Of a DNA stretch of 64,000 nt, positions 8,229 to 18,312 are shown one piece after another. The notes under the pieces are model-generated. The model was not told where the DNA came from, ran no database searches, and saw only the letters and a program-made list of their open reading frames with translations. Positions within the stretch are counted from its first letter, which is position 1. Every line of letters begins with the position of its first letter. The stretch lies in the NCBI RefSeq assembly GCF_904846155.1, contig NZ_CAJGZP010000001.1:434001-498000 (forward strand). The letters are read 5' to 3'. Origin of the DNA: Psychrobacter fulvigenes. Its GTDB lineage: Bacteria; Pseudomonadota; Gammaproteobacteria; Pseudomonadales; Moraxellaceae. Made by a program: the position numbers and the translations under genes.

Positions 8229-9284
8229 CTAGATAAAGTCATCAGGCTGCTTAGCATATGGCCGTGCAACATCTTTATGAATCGTGCCTTTGGATACCAA
8301 GTTTTTCAGTGATTGATCCAGAGTAATCATGCCGTCACCTGCGCCAGTCTGAATAGATGAGTACATCTGCGCGACTTTGTTTTCACGGATTAAGTTACGA
8401 ATAGCAGGTGTCCCCAGCATAATCTCATGCGCCGCGACTCGTCCGCCTGTTTGTCTGCGTAGCAGCGTCTGGGAAATGACAGCCTGTAGGGATTCAGATA
8501 ACATCGCACGAATCATGTCTTTTTCAGAGGCAGGAAAGACATCAATCACTCGGTCAATGGTTTTGGCCGCGGAGCTGGTATGCAAGGTGCCAAATACCAA
8601 GTGACCCGTTTCGGCAGCGGTTAAGGCCAGACGAATAGTCTCAAGGTCACGTAGCTCACCAACCAAGATAACGTCTGGATCCTCACGTAGTGCCGAGCGT
8701 AGTGCAGGCTCAAACCCTAAGGTATCGCGGTGCACCTCGCGCTGGTTGATGAGGCTTTTTTTGGATTCATGGACAAACTCAATGGGATCTTCGATGGTCA
8801 AAATATGCTCTTTACGCGTATCATTAATATAATCAATCATAGCTGCTAGTGTCGTTGATTTACCAGAGCCAGTAGGACCAGTCACGAGTACCACACCGCG
8901 CTTGAAGTCTGAAACCCGTTTAAATACTTCGCCCATGCCTAAATCGTCTAGGGTTAATACCTCTGATGGAATCGTACGGAATACAGCACCAGCACCGCGG
9001 TTTTGATTAAAAGCGTTTACCCGAAAGCGAGCTAAGTTTGGGATTTCAAAAGAGAAATCCGTCTCAAAAAACTCCTCAAAGTCAGCGCGCTGCTTGTCAT
9101 TCATGATGTCATAAATCAGCTGATGCACAACCTGATGACTCATCACTGGCATATTGATACGTGTGATCTCGCCATCGACTCGAATCACTGCCGGCATGCC
9201 AGCGGAGAGATGTAAGTCTGAGGCTTTATGCTTAACTGTGAACCGCAGCAGATCTTCGATACTTAAGTTACTTTTTTCAGTCAT
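8229..9284 (-). CDS. pilT: Type IV pilus retraction ATPase PilT
   Basis: PilT is the main motor of pilus retraction. It has 351 residues, with the N-terminal KASDLHLSAGMPAVIRVDG block at about 20-38, Walker A GPTGSGKST at 136-144, Walker B DVILVGELRD at about 205, and the AIRNLIRENK motif near the C-terminus that is characteristic of PilT. It is followed by pilU. Across a 353-base spacer it is divergent from a YggS-family gene, the same neighbourhood seen in Pseudomonas and many other gammaproteobacteria. Confidence 0.97.
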   Translation of the reverse strand: MTEKSNLSIEDLLRFTVKHKASDLHLSAGMPAVIRVDGEITRINMPVMSHQVVHQLIYDIMNDKQRADFEEFFETDFSFEIPNLARFRVNAFNQNRGAGAVFRTIPSEVLTLDDLGMGEVFKRVSDFKRGVVLVTGPTGSGKSTTLAAMIDYINDTRKEHILTIEDPIEFVHESKKSLINQREVHRDTLGFEPALRSALREDPDVILVGELRDLETIRLALTAAETGHLVFGTLHTSSAAKTIDRVIDVFPASEKDMIRAMLSESLQAVISQTLLRRQTGGRVAAHEIMLGTPAIRNLIRENKVAQMYSSIQTGAGDGMITLDQSLKNLVSKGTIHKDVARPYAKQPDDFI

Positions 9285-9637
9285 GGTCAGGAATTCCTAA
9301 TGATCAAAATGGGTAGATATATAAAAGGCTATTTTTCCGCGTTATAAAATCCATATAAATACGTTAAGATAGGCGTGGCAGGCAGCAACGTATTGATAAA
9401 TACTAATTAATAAAAGTATCAGGTTAAATTATTTTTGTATTTCTTACTGTGTTAACAGTATATGTTAAATCGTGTAACAATATCATAACAAGACTGCTGA
9501 TATTTAACCATCCACTAGACAAATTAAATAAAAAATATTCAGTGTGGAAAATCAGTTAAAAAAAGGGTTCTGTTATTATTTTATATTGACGAATATTTAA
9601 CCCATATTTATCTTTAAGAAACTCAAACGGGCCATTT
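9285..9637. promoter_or_regulatory. Divergent spacer between pilT and the YggS-family gene
   Basis: This very AT-rich 353-base region lies between divergent genes and is expected to hold both promoters. Nothing like a small gene is visible. The sequence around 9440-9480 has several TGTTAA/GTTAAC-like words without a clear palindrome. Confidence 0.4.
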
Positions 9638-10417
9638 ATGTATAGTGATTTTACAGGTCACACCAACAGTGAGGTTATAAAGAGCGACATGGCAGATAAT
9701 CTTGATCAGCAAGGTAACTTTGATAAACAAGCTTTGATCGATAACTGGCAACAGGTAAATCATCAAATAAAGGAGGCTTGTACTCAAGCAGAGGAGAGGG
9801 AAGCAGGAAGCGTTAGTTTATTGGCAGTATCAAAGACCAAGCCTGCTGAGATGATCGCAGCATTAGCTCAGCAAGGTCAGCGTGATTTTGGCGAAAACTA
9901 TCTACAAGAAGCCATTGAAAAGATTACAGCACTGCAAGCTCAGCCTGATACGAATCACATTGCATGGCATTACATCGGTCATATACAGCGTAATAAAACC
10001 CGTGATATCGCCGAGCATTTTGACTGGGTACAAACAGTAGAGCGCGATATCATCGCCAAACGCCTGCATAGTCAGCGCCCTGATAACTTACCGCCTCTGA
10101 ATGTGTTGATTCAAGTAAATATCGATAATGAGGACAGCAAGTCTGGTTGTTTGCCTGAAGAGTTGCCAGAGCTGATAGTCTCTATCAAAGATTATGAGCG
10201 TCTGCAGCTACGAGGTCTGATGATTATCCCAGCCCAAGAGGATACAGATGCTTTTGCGCGCACCAAACAGCTGTTTGAGCAGATTCAACAAGCGTATCCA
10301 GAGCTCAAGGCATGGGATACGCTGAGCATGGGCATGAGTGGTGATATGGCAAATGCCATCGCTAATGGCTCTACGATGGTACGTGTTGGCACAGCCATAT
10401 TTGGTACGCGTGACTAG
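9638..10417 (+). CDS. YggS/PROSC family pyridoxal 5'-phosphate homeostasis protein
   Basis: This is an alanine-racemase-fold, non-catalytic PLP-binding protein that buffers cellular vitamin B6. Motifs include LLAVSKTKP (PLP lysine, about residue 65-73), DFGENYLQEA, WHYIGHIQRNK, the SMGMSGDM block and the terminal VRVGTAIFG that binds the phosphate. The 259 residues include about 25-35 extra N-terminal residues. ATG at 9689 (MADNLDQQ) has an AAGAG site 8 bases upstream and may be the true start. It is divergent from pilT. The proC gene that often follows is not present. Confidence 0.94.
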   Translation: MYSDFTGHTNSEVIKSDMADNLDQQGNFDKQALIDNWQQVNHQIKEACTQAEEREAGSVSLLAVSKTKPAEMIAALAQQGQRDFGENYLQEAIEKITALQAQPDTNHIAWHYIGHIQRNKTRDIAEHFDWVQTVERDIIAKRLHSQRPDNLPPLNVLIQVNIDNEDSKSGCLPEELPELIVSIKDYERLQLRGLMIIPAQEDTDAFARTKQLFEQIQQAYPELKAWDTLSMGMSGDMANAIANGSTMVRVGTAIFGTRD

Positions 10418-10450
10418 TCGCTGATCGTTGGAGGTTTAGATTAAAATTTA

Positions 10451-11725
10451 TTAGGTAACCTCATCGGATTTAGTGACCAGCAGCTGATTGATTTTTAAAT
10501 GATCAGTGGCCAGTATCTCGAAGTGATAATTGGCATAGTCGATACTGTCGGTCTTTTTGGGTATTTTGCGCAGCATATACATCATAAAGCCACTCATAGT
10601 CTCATAGTTTTGGCTGCGTGGCAGATCGACAATTCCCAAAGCACGAATGACGTCCTCAATCGGCGTCATGCCATCTACTAGCCATGAATTATCAGTACGC
10701 TGTACGATAGGCTGCTCTTCCAAAGTGACCAGCTCGCCCATCACAATGCTCATGACGTCTCTCAAGGTGAGGACGCCCACGACTAATGCATATTCATTGA
10801 CGATGACAGCAAAGTCTGCGCCAGTAGACTTAAAGGTTTCTAATACTTCAAATAGTGACAAGGTATCTGGGATAAAGAGAGCAGGTTTTAATAATGCCTT
10901 GTCCGTGAGACTGACATCTTGATGCTCAAGCACTAACGCCAAAAAGCTGCGTGACTCAACATAACCGATGATGTTTTCTAGATCATCATCCTTACAGACC
11001 AAAAACTTATTATGTGGCTGTTTGATCATGGTCTTGACGATCTCGTCGGTCGTGGCCTTGGTATCGAAATAAACCACATGCTCGCGTGGGTTCATCACTG
11101 AAGTGACGGTACGCTCTTGCATCTCAAAGATGTTTTCGATTAAGTGATGTTCTTGTTTTTTGAGGACACCCGCTTCTGCGCCAGCGTCCATCACAGCATA
11201 GATGTCTTCTGGAGTCATGTCATCTTGACGTACAGTTGAGATACCAACCAGTTTGAATAATAAGTTGGCTGCTCCATCAAACACCCAAATGACAGGCTTA
11301 AATATAAAAATCAACAGCATCATTGGTCGCACTAATTTCACTGCAATAATCTCAGTATTTAGCATAGCCAAGCGTCTGGGCATCAAATCGGCGAGCAATG
11401 AAAACAAACTGGTGATTAAGACAAATGATATGATCGATGAGGCAGCTTCATGTTTGATTAATAGCTGTAGATAAGGGCTAATCGCAGACTCACCAACGGC
11501 ACCCGCTGAAATTGCCACCGCGTTTAGCACGATTTGAACCACAGTGATAAAACTGCCAGGATTGTCCTGCATCTTGAGGACGTCCAGTGCGCGGACGTCA
11601 CCGTCTTTTGCCATGATTTGCAGCTTAATTTTGCGGCCAGCTGCAATGGCAATCTCGGCACTGGAGACAAAAGCGCTTAGGGCAAGTAATAAAAGAAGAT
11701 AGATACTAGCAGTTAGCAAACTCAT
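10451..11725 (-). CDS. CNNM/CorC-type membrane protein with CBS pair (TlyC/UPF0053)
   Basis: This is an integral membrane protein of the haemolysin-like CNNM family, linked in several bacteria to magnesium or cobalt export. A DUF21 transmembrane domain covers roughly residues 1-180 (about four helices, with FVSSAEIAIAAGRK near the start). Two CBS domains cover about 200-330 (signatures VMNPREHVV and VNEYALVVGVLTLRDVM). A CorC_HlyC transporter-associated domain lies at the C-terminus (WLVDGMTPIEDV...). Length 424 fits. It stands alone, convergent with the YggS gene and upstream of nadE on the same strand. Confidence 0.92.
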   Translation of the reverse strand: MSLLTASIYLLLLLALSAFVSSAEIAIAAGRKIKLQIMAKDGDVRALDVLKMQDNPGSFITVVQIVLNAVAISAGAVGESAISPYLQLLIKHEAASSIISFVLITSLFSLLADLMPRRLAMLNTEIIAVKLVRPMMLLIFIFKPVIWVFDGAANLLFKLVGISTVRQDDMTPEDIYAVMDAGAEAGVLKKQEHHLIENIFEMQERTVTSVMNPREHVVYFDTKATTDEIVKTMIKQPHNKFLVCKDDDLENIIGYVESRSFLALVLEHQDVSLTDKALLKPALFIPDTLSLFEVLETFKSTGADFAVIVNEYALVVGVLTLRDVMSIVMGELVTLEEQPIVQRTDNSWLVDGMTPIEDVIRALGIVDLPRSQNYETMSGFMMYMLRKIPKKTDSIDYANYHFEILATDHLKINQLLVTKSDEVT

Positions 11726-11923
11726 GAGATACTCGGATAAAAACAGATAGGCTCAATCATTGAGCCATTGGAATCTGCTTGATAATTAGAAAGATAGAGA
11801 ATAGATAGATAATAAAAAAGCTGGGCATACACCCAGCTAATGATAAAACAAGAGAATTATAATTCTATTGCACTCAGCCCGCCACTTTTAATTGTTTGTT
11901 GTGACAGGCGTTGAGTGTGGTGC

Positions 11924-13612
11924 TTAGCCTTTAAGAGACCATTTATTCACCAGCGGATAACGGCGCTCACGGCCAAAGGCTTTGTGGCTAACCTTAGTAC
12001 CAATAGGTGCTTGCAAACGTTTGTATTCGCTACCATCAACCATCTGGATGATTCTACCGACCATATCAGCATCGAAACCTTTATTGATAATATCTTGGTA
12101 ACCCATATCTTCATCGATATACAAGGTCAAAATACCGTCTAGCACATCATAATCAGGGAGGCTGTCTTGGTCTTTTTGATCAGGACGTAGCTCCGCAGAA
12201 GGCGGGCGGGTGATGACGCGTTCAGGAATGACAGGCGTATCTTCAAGACGATTGCGGTAGCTGGCTAAGTTATAGACTTGTGACTTATAGACGTCTTTAA
12301 GCACGTCAAAACCACCAGCCATGTCACCGTATAAAGTGGAGTACCCGACTGCCAGCTCAGACTTATTGCCAGTGGTGAGTACTAAGTGTCCAAACTTATT
12401 AGAGAGTGCCATCAAGATAACACCGCGTGCACGCGCTTGAATGTTTTCTTCAGTCGTGTCGGTAGGTGACTTGTTGAATAATGGTGCAAGCGTATGGCGA
12501 ATGCCTTCTACCGCATCAAAGATAGGGCAGACGGTATAAGAGACGTTCAGGCGGCGTGCTTGTGCTTGCGCATCTTCTAGGCTGATTTTAGAAGTGTATT
12601 CATAAGGCATCATCACTGCATAGACCTTATCAGCGCCCAATGCGTCAACCGCTATACACAAGGTAAGGGCTGAATCAATCCCGCCTGAGAGACCTATAAG
12701 CACCCCTGTAAATCCTGAATGGTTGACATAGTCGCGCAGTCCAACGACCAAGGCTTGATACATTTCTGATTCACGGCTGAGCGACAGTGGCGCTTTGGTT
12801 TGGTTGTCAAATTTGAGGGTGTTGACATCCAAAGTTGCCAGCATTAACTGATCTAAAAAGCGCGAAGCTTCATGCGCGATAGTGCCGTCGGCTTGTGCGA
12901 CCATAGAGCCGCCATCGAATACTAAGTCGTCTTGACCACCCACCGCATTTACGTACACGATAGGCAGCTTGTGCTCGCGGCTACGTTTGGTCAGCATGGC
13001 TTTGCGTGTGTCTTGCTTATTCGCTTCAAACGGTGATGCATTTAAGCAAACAATGAGATCTGCGCCTTGCTGTTTGAGATCAGCGATTGGCGTTTTTTCC
13101 CATAGGTCTTCACAAATAAGAAGCCCGATAGTGATGCCTTTATAATCAAATAATACTTGATTGCGACCTTTATCAAAATAACGACGCTCATCAAACACGC
13201 CATAGTTTGGCAAAAACTGCTTATGATAAAAGCCTTTTTGGTGACCGTTATGCAAGATAGCCGCTGAGTTAAAGGTACCATGATGATCGACATGTGGGTA
13301 ACCGACGATCATCACAATATCCTCGATATCACTGAGCGCAGACAGTGCGTTTTTGACGCGACCTGAAAGGCTTGGACGTAATAGTAGGTCTTGCGGTGGA
13401 TAGCCCAACAGCGCCAATTCTGGGAAGACAATCACGTCGGCGCCTTGCGCGCGTGCTTCAATAGCAAGCTGACGCATTTTATCCGCATTGGCAGTAATAT
13501 CACCCACTAAAAAATGTGACTGAGCTAAAGCAAAAGTGACAGTGTTGGGTATAGAGTTTGAGTTGGCAGCATTCTCTGCTGTAAGGTTGGAGGTATCAGT
13601 GTCTTTTGACAT
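11924..13612 (-). CDS. nadE: Glutamine-dependent NAD+ synthetase
   Basis: This enzyme converts deamido-NAD to NAD using glutamine and ATP. An N-terminal nitrilase-type glutaminase (about 20-265) shows the Glu-Lys-Cys triad in FPELALLGYP, HKQFLPNYG and LLICEDLWE. The C-terminal synthetase carries the PP-loop GLSGGIDSAL at about 306-315, then TTGNKSE and YGDMAGGFDVLKDV. The 562-residue length matches the short two-domain bacterial form. The start ATG at 13612 gives a 27-residue Thr/Asn-rich leader before the nitrilase strand VTFALAQSHF, so a slightly later start cannot be excluded. Confidence 0.96.
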   Translation of the reverse strand: MSKDTDTSNLTAENAANSNSIPNTVTFALAQSHFLVGDITANADKMRQLAIEARAQGADVIVFPELALLGYPPQDLLLRPSLSGRVKNALSALSDIEDIVMIVGYPHVDHHGTFNSAAILHNGHQKGFYHKQFLPNYGVFDERRYFDKGRNQVLFDYKGITIGLLICEDLWEKTPIADLKQQGADLIVCLNASPFEANKQDTRKAMLTKRSREHKLPIVYVNAVGGQDDLVFDGGSMVAQADGTIAHEASRFLDQLMLATLDVNTLKFDNQTKAPLSLSRESEMYQALVVGLRDYVNHSGFTGVLIGLSGGIDSALTLCIAVDALGADKVYAVMMPYEYTSKISLEDAQAQARRLNVSYTVCPIFDAVEGIRHTLAPLFNKSPTDTTEENIQARARGVILMALSNKFGHLVLTTGNKSELAVGYSTLYGDMAGGFDVLKDVYKSQVYNLASYRNRLEDTPVIPERVITRPPSAELRPDQKDQDSLPDYDVLDGILTLYIDEDMGYQDIINKGFDADMVGRIIQMVDGSEYKRLQAPIGTKVSHKAFGRERRYPLVNKWSLKG

Positions 13613-14418
13613 TGTTATTGTTCCTATAAATATATCAATTAAAATTTGGAGGATTTATCAATCCGAATAAGATCTTTGAAAACTGTGCGAGCAGATATGC
13701 TCTGTCTAAGCACAGCGCCTTAAATGATCAGGCTTTATTCTAAAAACGCTCATAAGCTGGTACTAAGTCATCAATACTTATCGCATGCTCGTTATTTATG
13801 ATGCTGAGATTTGCGCAGAATGTTGCGCTAAAACTTATTTAGCAGCTTTGAAAAAACTAAAATAGTCGCTTTAGTATAACATCAATTATCAAGGCTAAGA
13901 GCAAGCCGCGATGATTTACCTCTATTAGAAGACTCCTTTATGAGACTACTCGACACTATAAAGTGTAGCTTGATTAGGGCGTGTTGAATATTCGACCGCG
14001 GCACTGATAGAGACTGTTTTTTAGAATCTAAGTAGTAATGATGCTAAGCTGCTTAAATGAAATTGTAAGTAAAAATTACAACATAGCGTTATCCTATTCA
14101 GTCATCTTATTGCATAATAGACGCGAAGCACGAAATCTGTTTGCTCAGCACTCAAGCGCAGGCGGTAGGTTGGTTGTTTAATCTGATAAATCAATGAGTT
14201 TATCAGCTAATCATATCCATTGACGGTTATTAACTATAAGATATGGTTGATAAAAAATGATATAAAAGAAAGTCTTCGATGCCAAATATCAAACTGACCA
14301 GATACTTATCTCGCCTATGGCTACCGTTTATGGATATGGTTCGTCAACAGTAGCTTACTTATATATTTTGCAGCAAAAGCGTGCCCACCTTTTGCGGTTA
14401 ACTTTTGGTTTACACGTT
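13613..14418. other. Long spacer between nadE and the AI-2E-family gene
   Basis: This region of some 800 bases separates divergent genes and has no convincing ORF of its own apart from the optional N-terminal extension from 14317. It contains one isolated TTAGGGCGTGT word at 13974-13984, identical to the left end of the nearby MITE. This suggests an eroded mobile element. The rest looks like promoter DNA and decayed sequence. Confidence 0.45.
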
Positions 14419-15579
14419 ATGATTGAAAACTGGACAAAAGAGTTAGTCATTCAACGCTTACTCGCCATCACTTTGCTCGCAATATTAATAATCCTGTGCT
14501 TTCAAGTGGTACAGTTTTTTATTGTACCTGCATTGTGGGCAGCGATTTTGGCTTATGTCACCTTTCCAGTTTATAACTTTTTTCATGAAAGAGTGCGTTT
14601 TAGCCCAGATCTCAGTGCCGCCATCATGACTGTGAGTATCTCTTTAATCATGGGTGTGCCGCTGGTTATTGGCTTGTTTATCTTGCAACAAGAGGCGCTG
14701 AGCCTTATTAGTAATTTGATTTACCGTGTCAAAGTTGGTTATCTTGATGTGCCAGAGTCGCTCAAAGAGTTGCCTATTATTGGTCAGCAAATCAAAGATA
14801 TATTGTGGCAAATAAATCGAAACCCTGAAGGGGCATTAGAAGCATTTCGTCTGTGGATACAGTCGCATTTGTACTATGGGAAGGTCGCACTTGATGTGGC
14901 GTTTAGCACGCTAGCTAAGCTTGGTATGGCGTTGATGACGTTGTTTTTCTTTTATCGTGATGGGATCAGCTTGATACGCCAGATTCGTCAGGCATTGCGT
15001 AATATTATCGGTAATCGTATCGATGGTTATATTGATTCGGTTGGTAGCACCACGCGTGCCGTGGTTTATGGTATTGGGCTGACAGCATTAGCGCAGGCTT
15101 TGCTTGCGGGTGTTGGCTATTATTTTTCAGGGGCACCAAGTCCAATCTTATTAACCATTGCTACTTTTATGATTGCATTAATTCCTTTTGGTACACCGTT
15201 TGCTTGGGGTGCAGTATCGATTTGGCTATTGAGTCAAGGTCATACAGCAGAAGGTATCGGCCTAGCAGTTTGGGGTACCTTAGTGATTAGCTGGGTAGAT
15301 AACTTGATTCGTCCTATGGTGATCAGTGGCGCAACCAAAATCCCTTTTATTATTATTTTTATCGGGGTGTTAGGTGGTCTGACGGCCTTTGGTTTTGTCG
15401 GTTTGTTTATTGGGCCAGTCGTATTGGCAATTGGTCTTGCCGTGTGGCGCGAGTGGATATCTCAACATAAAGACGAGATATTTTCGCCAAAAGAGGTCAT
15501 CCTGACAGACAATCAAATGTTGTTAGACTTTGATGACTCAGCAAAAAGTAACAGTGATAAGCGTAAAATAAAAAAGTAA
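14419..15579 (+). CDS. AI-2E family transporter (PerM/YdiK-like permease)
   Basis: This inner-membrane protein belongs to a family whose characterised members include autoinducer exporters and sodium/proton-linked permeases; the substrate here is unknown. There are about seven to eight predicted helices: two pairs at the N-terminus, a soluble stretch around residues 100-170 (YLDVPESLKELPIIGQQI), then a helical C-terminal half with the family segment LIPFGTPFAWG and GGLTAFGFVGLFIGPVVLA. From ATG 14419 the protein has 386 residues. A longer frame from 14317 adds 34 poorly conserved-looking residues. The MITE inserted 8 bases after its stop. Confidence 0.88.
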   Translation: MIENWTKELVIQRLLAITLLAILIILCFQVVQFFIVPALWAAILAYVTFPVYNFFHERVRFSPDLSAAIMTVSISLIMGVPLVIGLFILQQEALSLISNLIYRVKVGYLDVPESLKELPIIGQQIKDILWQINRNPEGALEAFRLWIQSHLYYGKVALDVAFSTLAKLGMALMTLFFFYRDGISLIRQIRQALRNIIGNRIDGYIDSVGSTTRAVVYGIGLTALAQALLAGVGYYFSGAPSPILLTIATFMIALIPFGTPFAWGAVSIWLLSQGHTAEGIGLAVWGTLVISWVDNLIRPMVISGATKIPFIIIFIGVLGGLTAFGFVGLFIGPVVLAIGLAVWREWISQHKDEIFSPKEVILTDNQMLLDFDDSAKSNSDKRKIKK

Positions 15580-15587
15580 GGTATGGT

Positions 15588-15760
15588 TAGGGCGTGTCCT
15601 CATTTTGGAAATGATGATAAAAATGAGATAAATTGAAGTCAAACAAGGAAAATAACGCAGATAATATCGGGATACTAGCCAGTTATTTGACGCCGTTTGG
15701 CAAAATTTAGCCATTTTTAGTCCATTTAGATGCAATCGTTCAGATTGAGGACACGCCCTA
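15588..15760. mobile_element. 173-bp MITE with perfect 15-bp terminal inverted repeats
   Basis: TAGGGCGTGTCCTCA at 15588-15602 is the exact reverse complement of TGAGGACACGCCCTA at 15746-15760. If the outer TA pairs are the target duplication, the TIR is GGGCGTGTCCTCA flanked by TA. The interior has no real coding capacity. The element lies between the AI-2E gene stop and pdxB. Termini of this type, starting GGGCGTGT, occur in IS5-related and similar families (from memory), so it is probably a non-autonomous derivative moved in trans. The same 11-base terminal word recurs singly at 13974, 59333 and 62636. Confidence 0.85.
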
Positions 15761-15845
15761 GTTGTCGTGCATATGATACTAGCCGACCCGATCATAACAA
15801 TCAGCAGACACTCAATAATACTCTTAATCAATCGAGGCGCTTATT

Positions 15846-17033
15846 ATGCCCAACGCTATCAACTCTTCTGTACTGACTGAGCTTGCGCCAGATAGTGCTT
15901 CTCACGGAATCTCTGAAACAACAGATAGTCTGACCATTATCGCAGATAGCAATATTGCCAGTCTTGACGACTTTTTTAACGCGCAAACGCTGGGTCAGGG
16001 TATTTATCAAAGCGTTAATATTATCAAAGCCGCTGGGCGAGACATTAGTGCGCAGCTACTTGCCGAGACGCAGCCAGATGTCTTATTGATACGCTCTGTG
16101 ACGCAGGTAAACGCGCATTTATTAGCAAATAATGGCAGTGTAAAGTTTGTCGGTTCGGCGACCATTGGTACCGATCATGTCGATCAGGAATATCTGGCGC
16201 AGCGCAATATTAGCTTTGCCAATGCTGCAGGCTCTAGCAAGCATTCAGTTGTGCAATACGTATTGACGGCAATTTTGACCTTGCGTCCACAGTACTGGCA
16301 GCAGCCACCGGTGCCAGTAACCTTGGGTATCATCGGACTGGGTAATATCGGTAGTACACTGGCGCAGTATGCTACTAATCTTGGGTGGCAGATATTGGGG
16401 TATGACCCATTACTGCCTGCATCGAACATCAATAACGCCAGCTTTGAGCAAGTCATTAACCAAAGTAACATCATCAGCTTGCATGTACCGCTGACTGATA
16501 AGAAGGGTGAATCTAGCCTTAGTGGTAGCGACTATCCAACACGGCATTTGATTAATAAAGCTGTATTAGATGCCATGCCATCAGAAGCCTTATTAATTAA
16601 TAGTGCCCGAGGTCCAGTGATTGATGCAGCCGCATTACAGGCTGATATTGAAAGTAACGAGCGCCAAGTAGTGCTCGATGTGTTTGAGCATGAGCCGCAA
16701 GTCTCTGAGCAGTTATTATCAAAGCTCGCAATCGCCACAGCGCATATTGCAGGCTATACCTTAGAAGGTAAGCTGCGAGGTACACAAATGATCTATGATG
16801 CATTATGTGAAGCGCTTGCCGTTAATCCGACACAGTCTATGCAGCAACTATTACCAGTCAATATGTATTTATGGTCGGAGCTGAAGGAGCATCCTGATAG
16901 GCTAGTGAAGTTTTATGACATTATGCAGGATGATAAACAGCTACGCGCAAAAGTTACTAACGGGCAGGTGAGCGGTGCTGACTTTGATAAGCTGCGTCGG
17001 GATTATCATCTACGCCGTGAATGGCAGTTTTAG
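15846..17033 (+). CDS. pdxB: Erythronate-4-phosphate dehydrogenase
   Basis: This is the second step of DXP-dependent pyridoxal phosphate synthesis, oxidising 4-phosphoerythronate with NAD. It is a D-2-hydroxyacid dehydrogenase with VGSATIGTDHVD (substrate side), the Rossmann motif GLGNIGSTLAQYA, LHVPLT, LINSARGPVID (catalytic Arg), DVFEHEP (Glu) and the final His in TAHIAGYTLEGK. The last of these is diagnostic for PdxB. Length 395 fits, with about 30 extra N-terminal residues. ATG 15846 has a GAGG site at 15834-15837. Just upstream of epmA on the same strand. Confidence 0.94.
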   Translation: MPNAINSSVLTELAPDSASHGISETTDSLTIIADSNIASLDDFFNAQTLGQGIYQSVNIIKAAGRDISAQLLAETQPDVLLIRSVTQVNAHLLANNGSVKFVGSATIGTDHVDQEYLAQRNISFANAAGSSKHSVVQYVLTAILTLRPQYWQQPPVPVTLGIIGLGNIGSTLAQYATNLGWQILGYDPLLPASNINNASFEQVINQSNIISLHVPLTDKKGESSLSGSDYPTRHLINKAVLDAMPSEALLINSARGPVIDAAALQADIESNERQVVLDVFEHEPQVSEQLLSKLAIATAHIAGYTLEGKLRGTQMIYDALCEALAVNPTQSMQQLLPVNMYLWSELKEHPDRLVKFYDIMQDDKQLRAKVTNGQVSGADFDKLRRDYHLRREWQF

Positions 17034-17092
17034 CAATCCAAGAATAGTAGCTAAATATAAAACCTATTGTTAATAAGTTGTAGTCAATATTC

Positions 17093-18127
17093 ATGAGTCA
17101 AAAAAATAACCATCCTAGGCATGATGCAGATTGCAGCTATGCGCCAACCATGACACTGGCAATGGCGCAACAGCGCGCACAATTCATGAGCAATATCCGT
17201 CAGTTTTTTGCCAGTCGTCACATGCTTGAAGTGCAAACGCCACTGCTGTCGCAAGCAGGTAACACCGATACATTCTTGCAGTCAGTCGCTGCGCAAGTCA
17301 CTTATCAAGATAAACCCTGTATGTATTATCTGCATACCTCACCTGAGTTTGCGATGAAGCGTTTACTCGCCAGCTGGCAGGTACCTATCTATCAGATTTG
17401 CCCAGTATTTCGAGATAACGAAATAGGTGTGCGCCATAATATTGAATTCACCATGCTTGAATGGTATCAGCCAAATTATAGTTTAGATGATATGGCGACT
17501 GAGTTAGGCGAGTTACTAGAGGCGCTTTATGGTCATCCAGTGGTGATGAGTCATTACCGCTATGTCGATGCGTTTATGGACTTTGTCGGTATCCATCCGC
17601 TGACGGCCAGCCTTGCAGCGCTACAAGCAGTCGCAGAAGACAAAGGCTTAACGGGCTTTGATTTCAACGCTGACATCAATGATGCAGACGAGAGTGAAGA
17701 AAACATTCGCCAAAGCTGGTTGGATTTGCTATTCAGTCATGCAGTAGAGCCGAATCTGGGTCATGATTTGCCGACGTTGATTATCGAGTATCCACCTGCA
17801 ACGGCAGCACTGGCAAAAACGGCTGTTGATAAAGAGGGCAATAATGTGGCCAAGCGTTTTGAGCTCTATATCAATGGTATTGAGATTGCCAATGCTTATG
17901 ATGAGCTGGCAGATGGACAGGCGTTACGGGAGCGCTTTGAGCAGGACAATCAATTGCGTCAGCAGCATCATTTGCCACAAATGCCAATCGATGAGCATCT
18001 ATTGGCAGCGTCTGATGCTCTGATGCCTTGTAGCGGTATCGCAGTTGGTGTTGATAGATTATTGATGGTTATAGCAGGTGCTAGAAATTTGGAGGAAGTG
18101 ATTTCTTTTCCCAGTGGCTTGGCTTAA
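17093..18127 (+). CDS. epmA: EF-P--(R)-beta-lysine ligase EpmA (PoxA/GenX)
   Basis: This class II lysyl-tRNA synthetase paralogue attaches (R)-beta-lysine to elongation factor P, relieving ribosome stalling at polyproline. It lacks the tRNA anticodon-binding domain, hence 344 residues. Class II motifs are visible: motif 2 at FRDNEIGVRHN...EFTMLEWYQ and motif 3 at GIAVGVDRLLM near the C-terminus. Substrate-site segments SPEFAMKRLL and FELYINGIEIANAYDEL are also present. It lies 59 bases after pdxB and ends at a bidirectional terminator. The partner aminomutase epmB and efp are not in the window. Confidence 0.95.
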   Translation: MSQKNNHPRHDADCSYAPTMTLAMAQQRAQFMSNIRQFFASRHMLEVQTPLLSQAGNTDTFLQSVAAQVTYQDKPCMYYLHTSPEFAMKRLLASWQVPIYQICPVFRDNEIGVRHNIEFTMLEWYQPNYSLDDMATELGELLEALYGHPVVMSHYRYVDAFMDFVGIHPLTASLAALQAVAEDKGLTGFDFNADINDADESEENIRQSWLDLLFSHAVEPNLGHDLPTLIIEYPPATAALAKTAVDKEGNNVAKRFELYINGIEIANAYDELADGQALRERFEQDNQLRQQHHLPQMPIDEHLLAASDALMPCSGIAVGVDRLLMVIAGARNLEEVISFPSGLA

Positions 18128-18226
18128 TGGCTGATCTTAGTTTAGTGGTTTAGTAGCGCTCTGAAATAGTTAACGCTCTGAAAGGATTGCATAGTAGTCG
18201 CTGCCTCGTTAATAGACAGCCATAAA

Positions 18227-18260
18227 AAAACGAGTAAACCTTTCGGCTTACTCGTTTTTT
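18227..18260. terminator. Bidirectional terminator between epmA and the reductase gene
   Basis: The stem AAACGAGTAA(A)C/G(C)TTACTCGTTT with a short CTTTCG loop is flanked by seven A and six T. It serves the convergent genes on both sides. Confidence 0.88.
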
Positions 18261-18312
18261 CTGTCTTTAGCTATCGTAGAGCGACAGGTTATTTATTATA
18301 AGTCTCTAATTA

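Noticed and set aside
15538..15831. 97-residue minus-strand ORF over the MITE
   Set aside because: It lies across the MITE and the adjacent gene ends, with no ribosome site and no recognisable domain.
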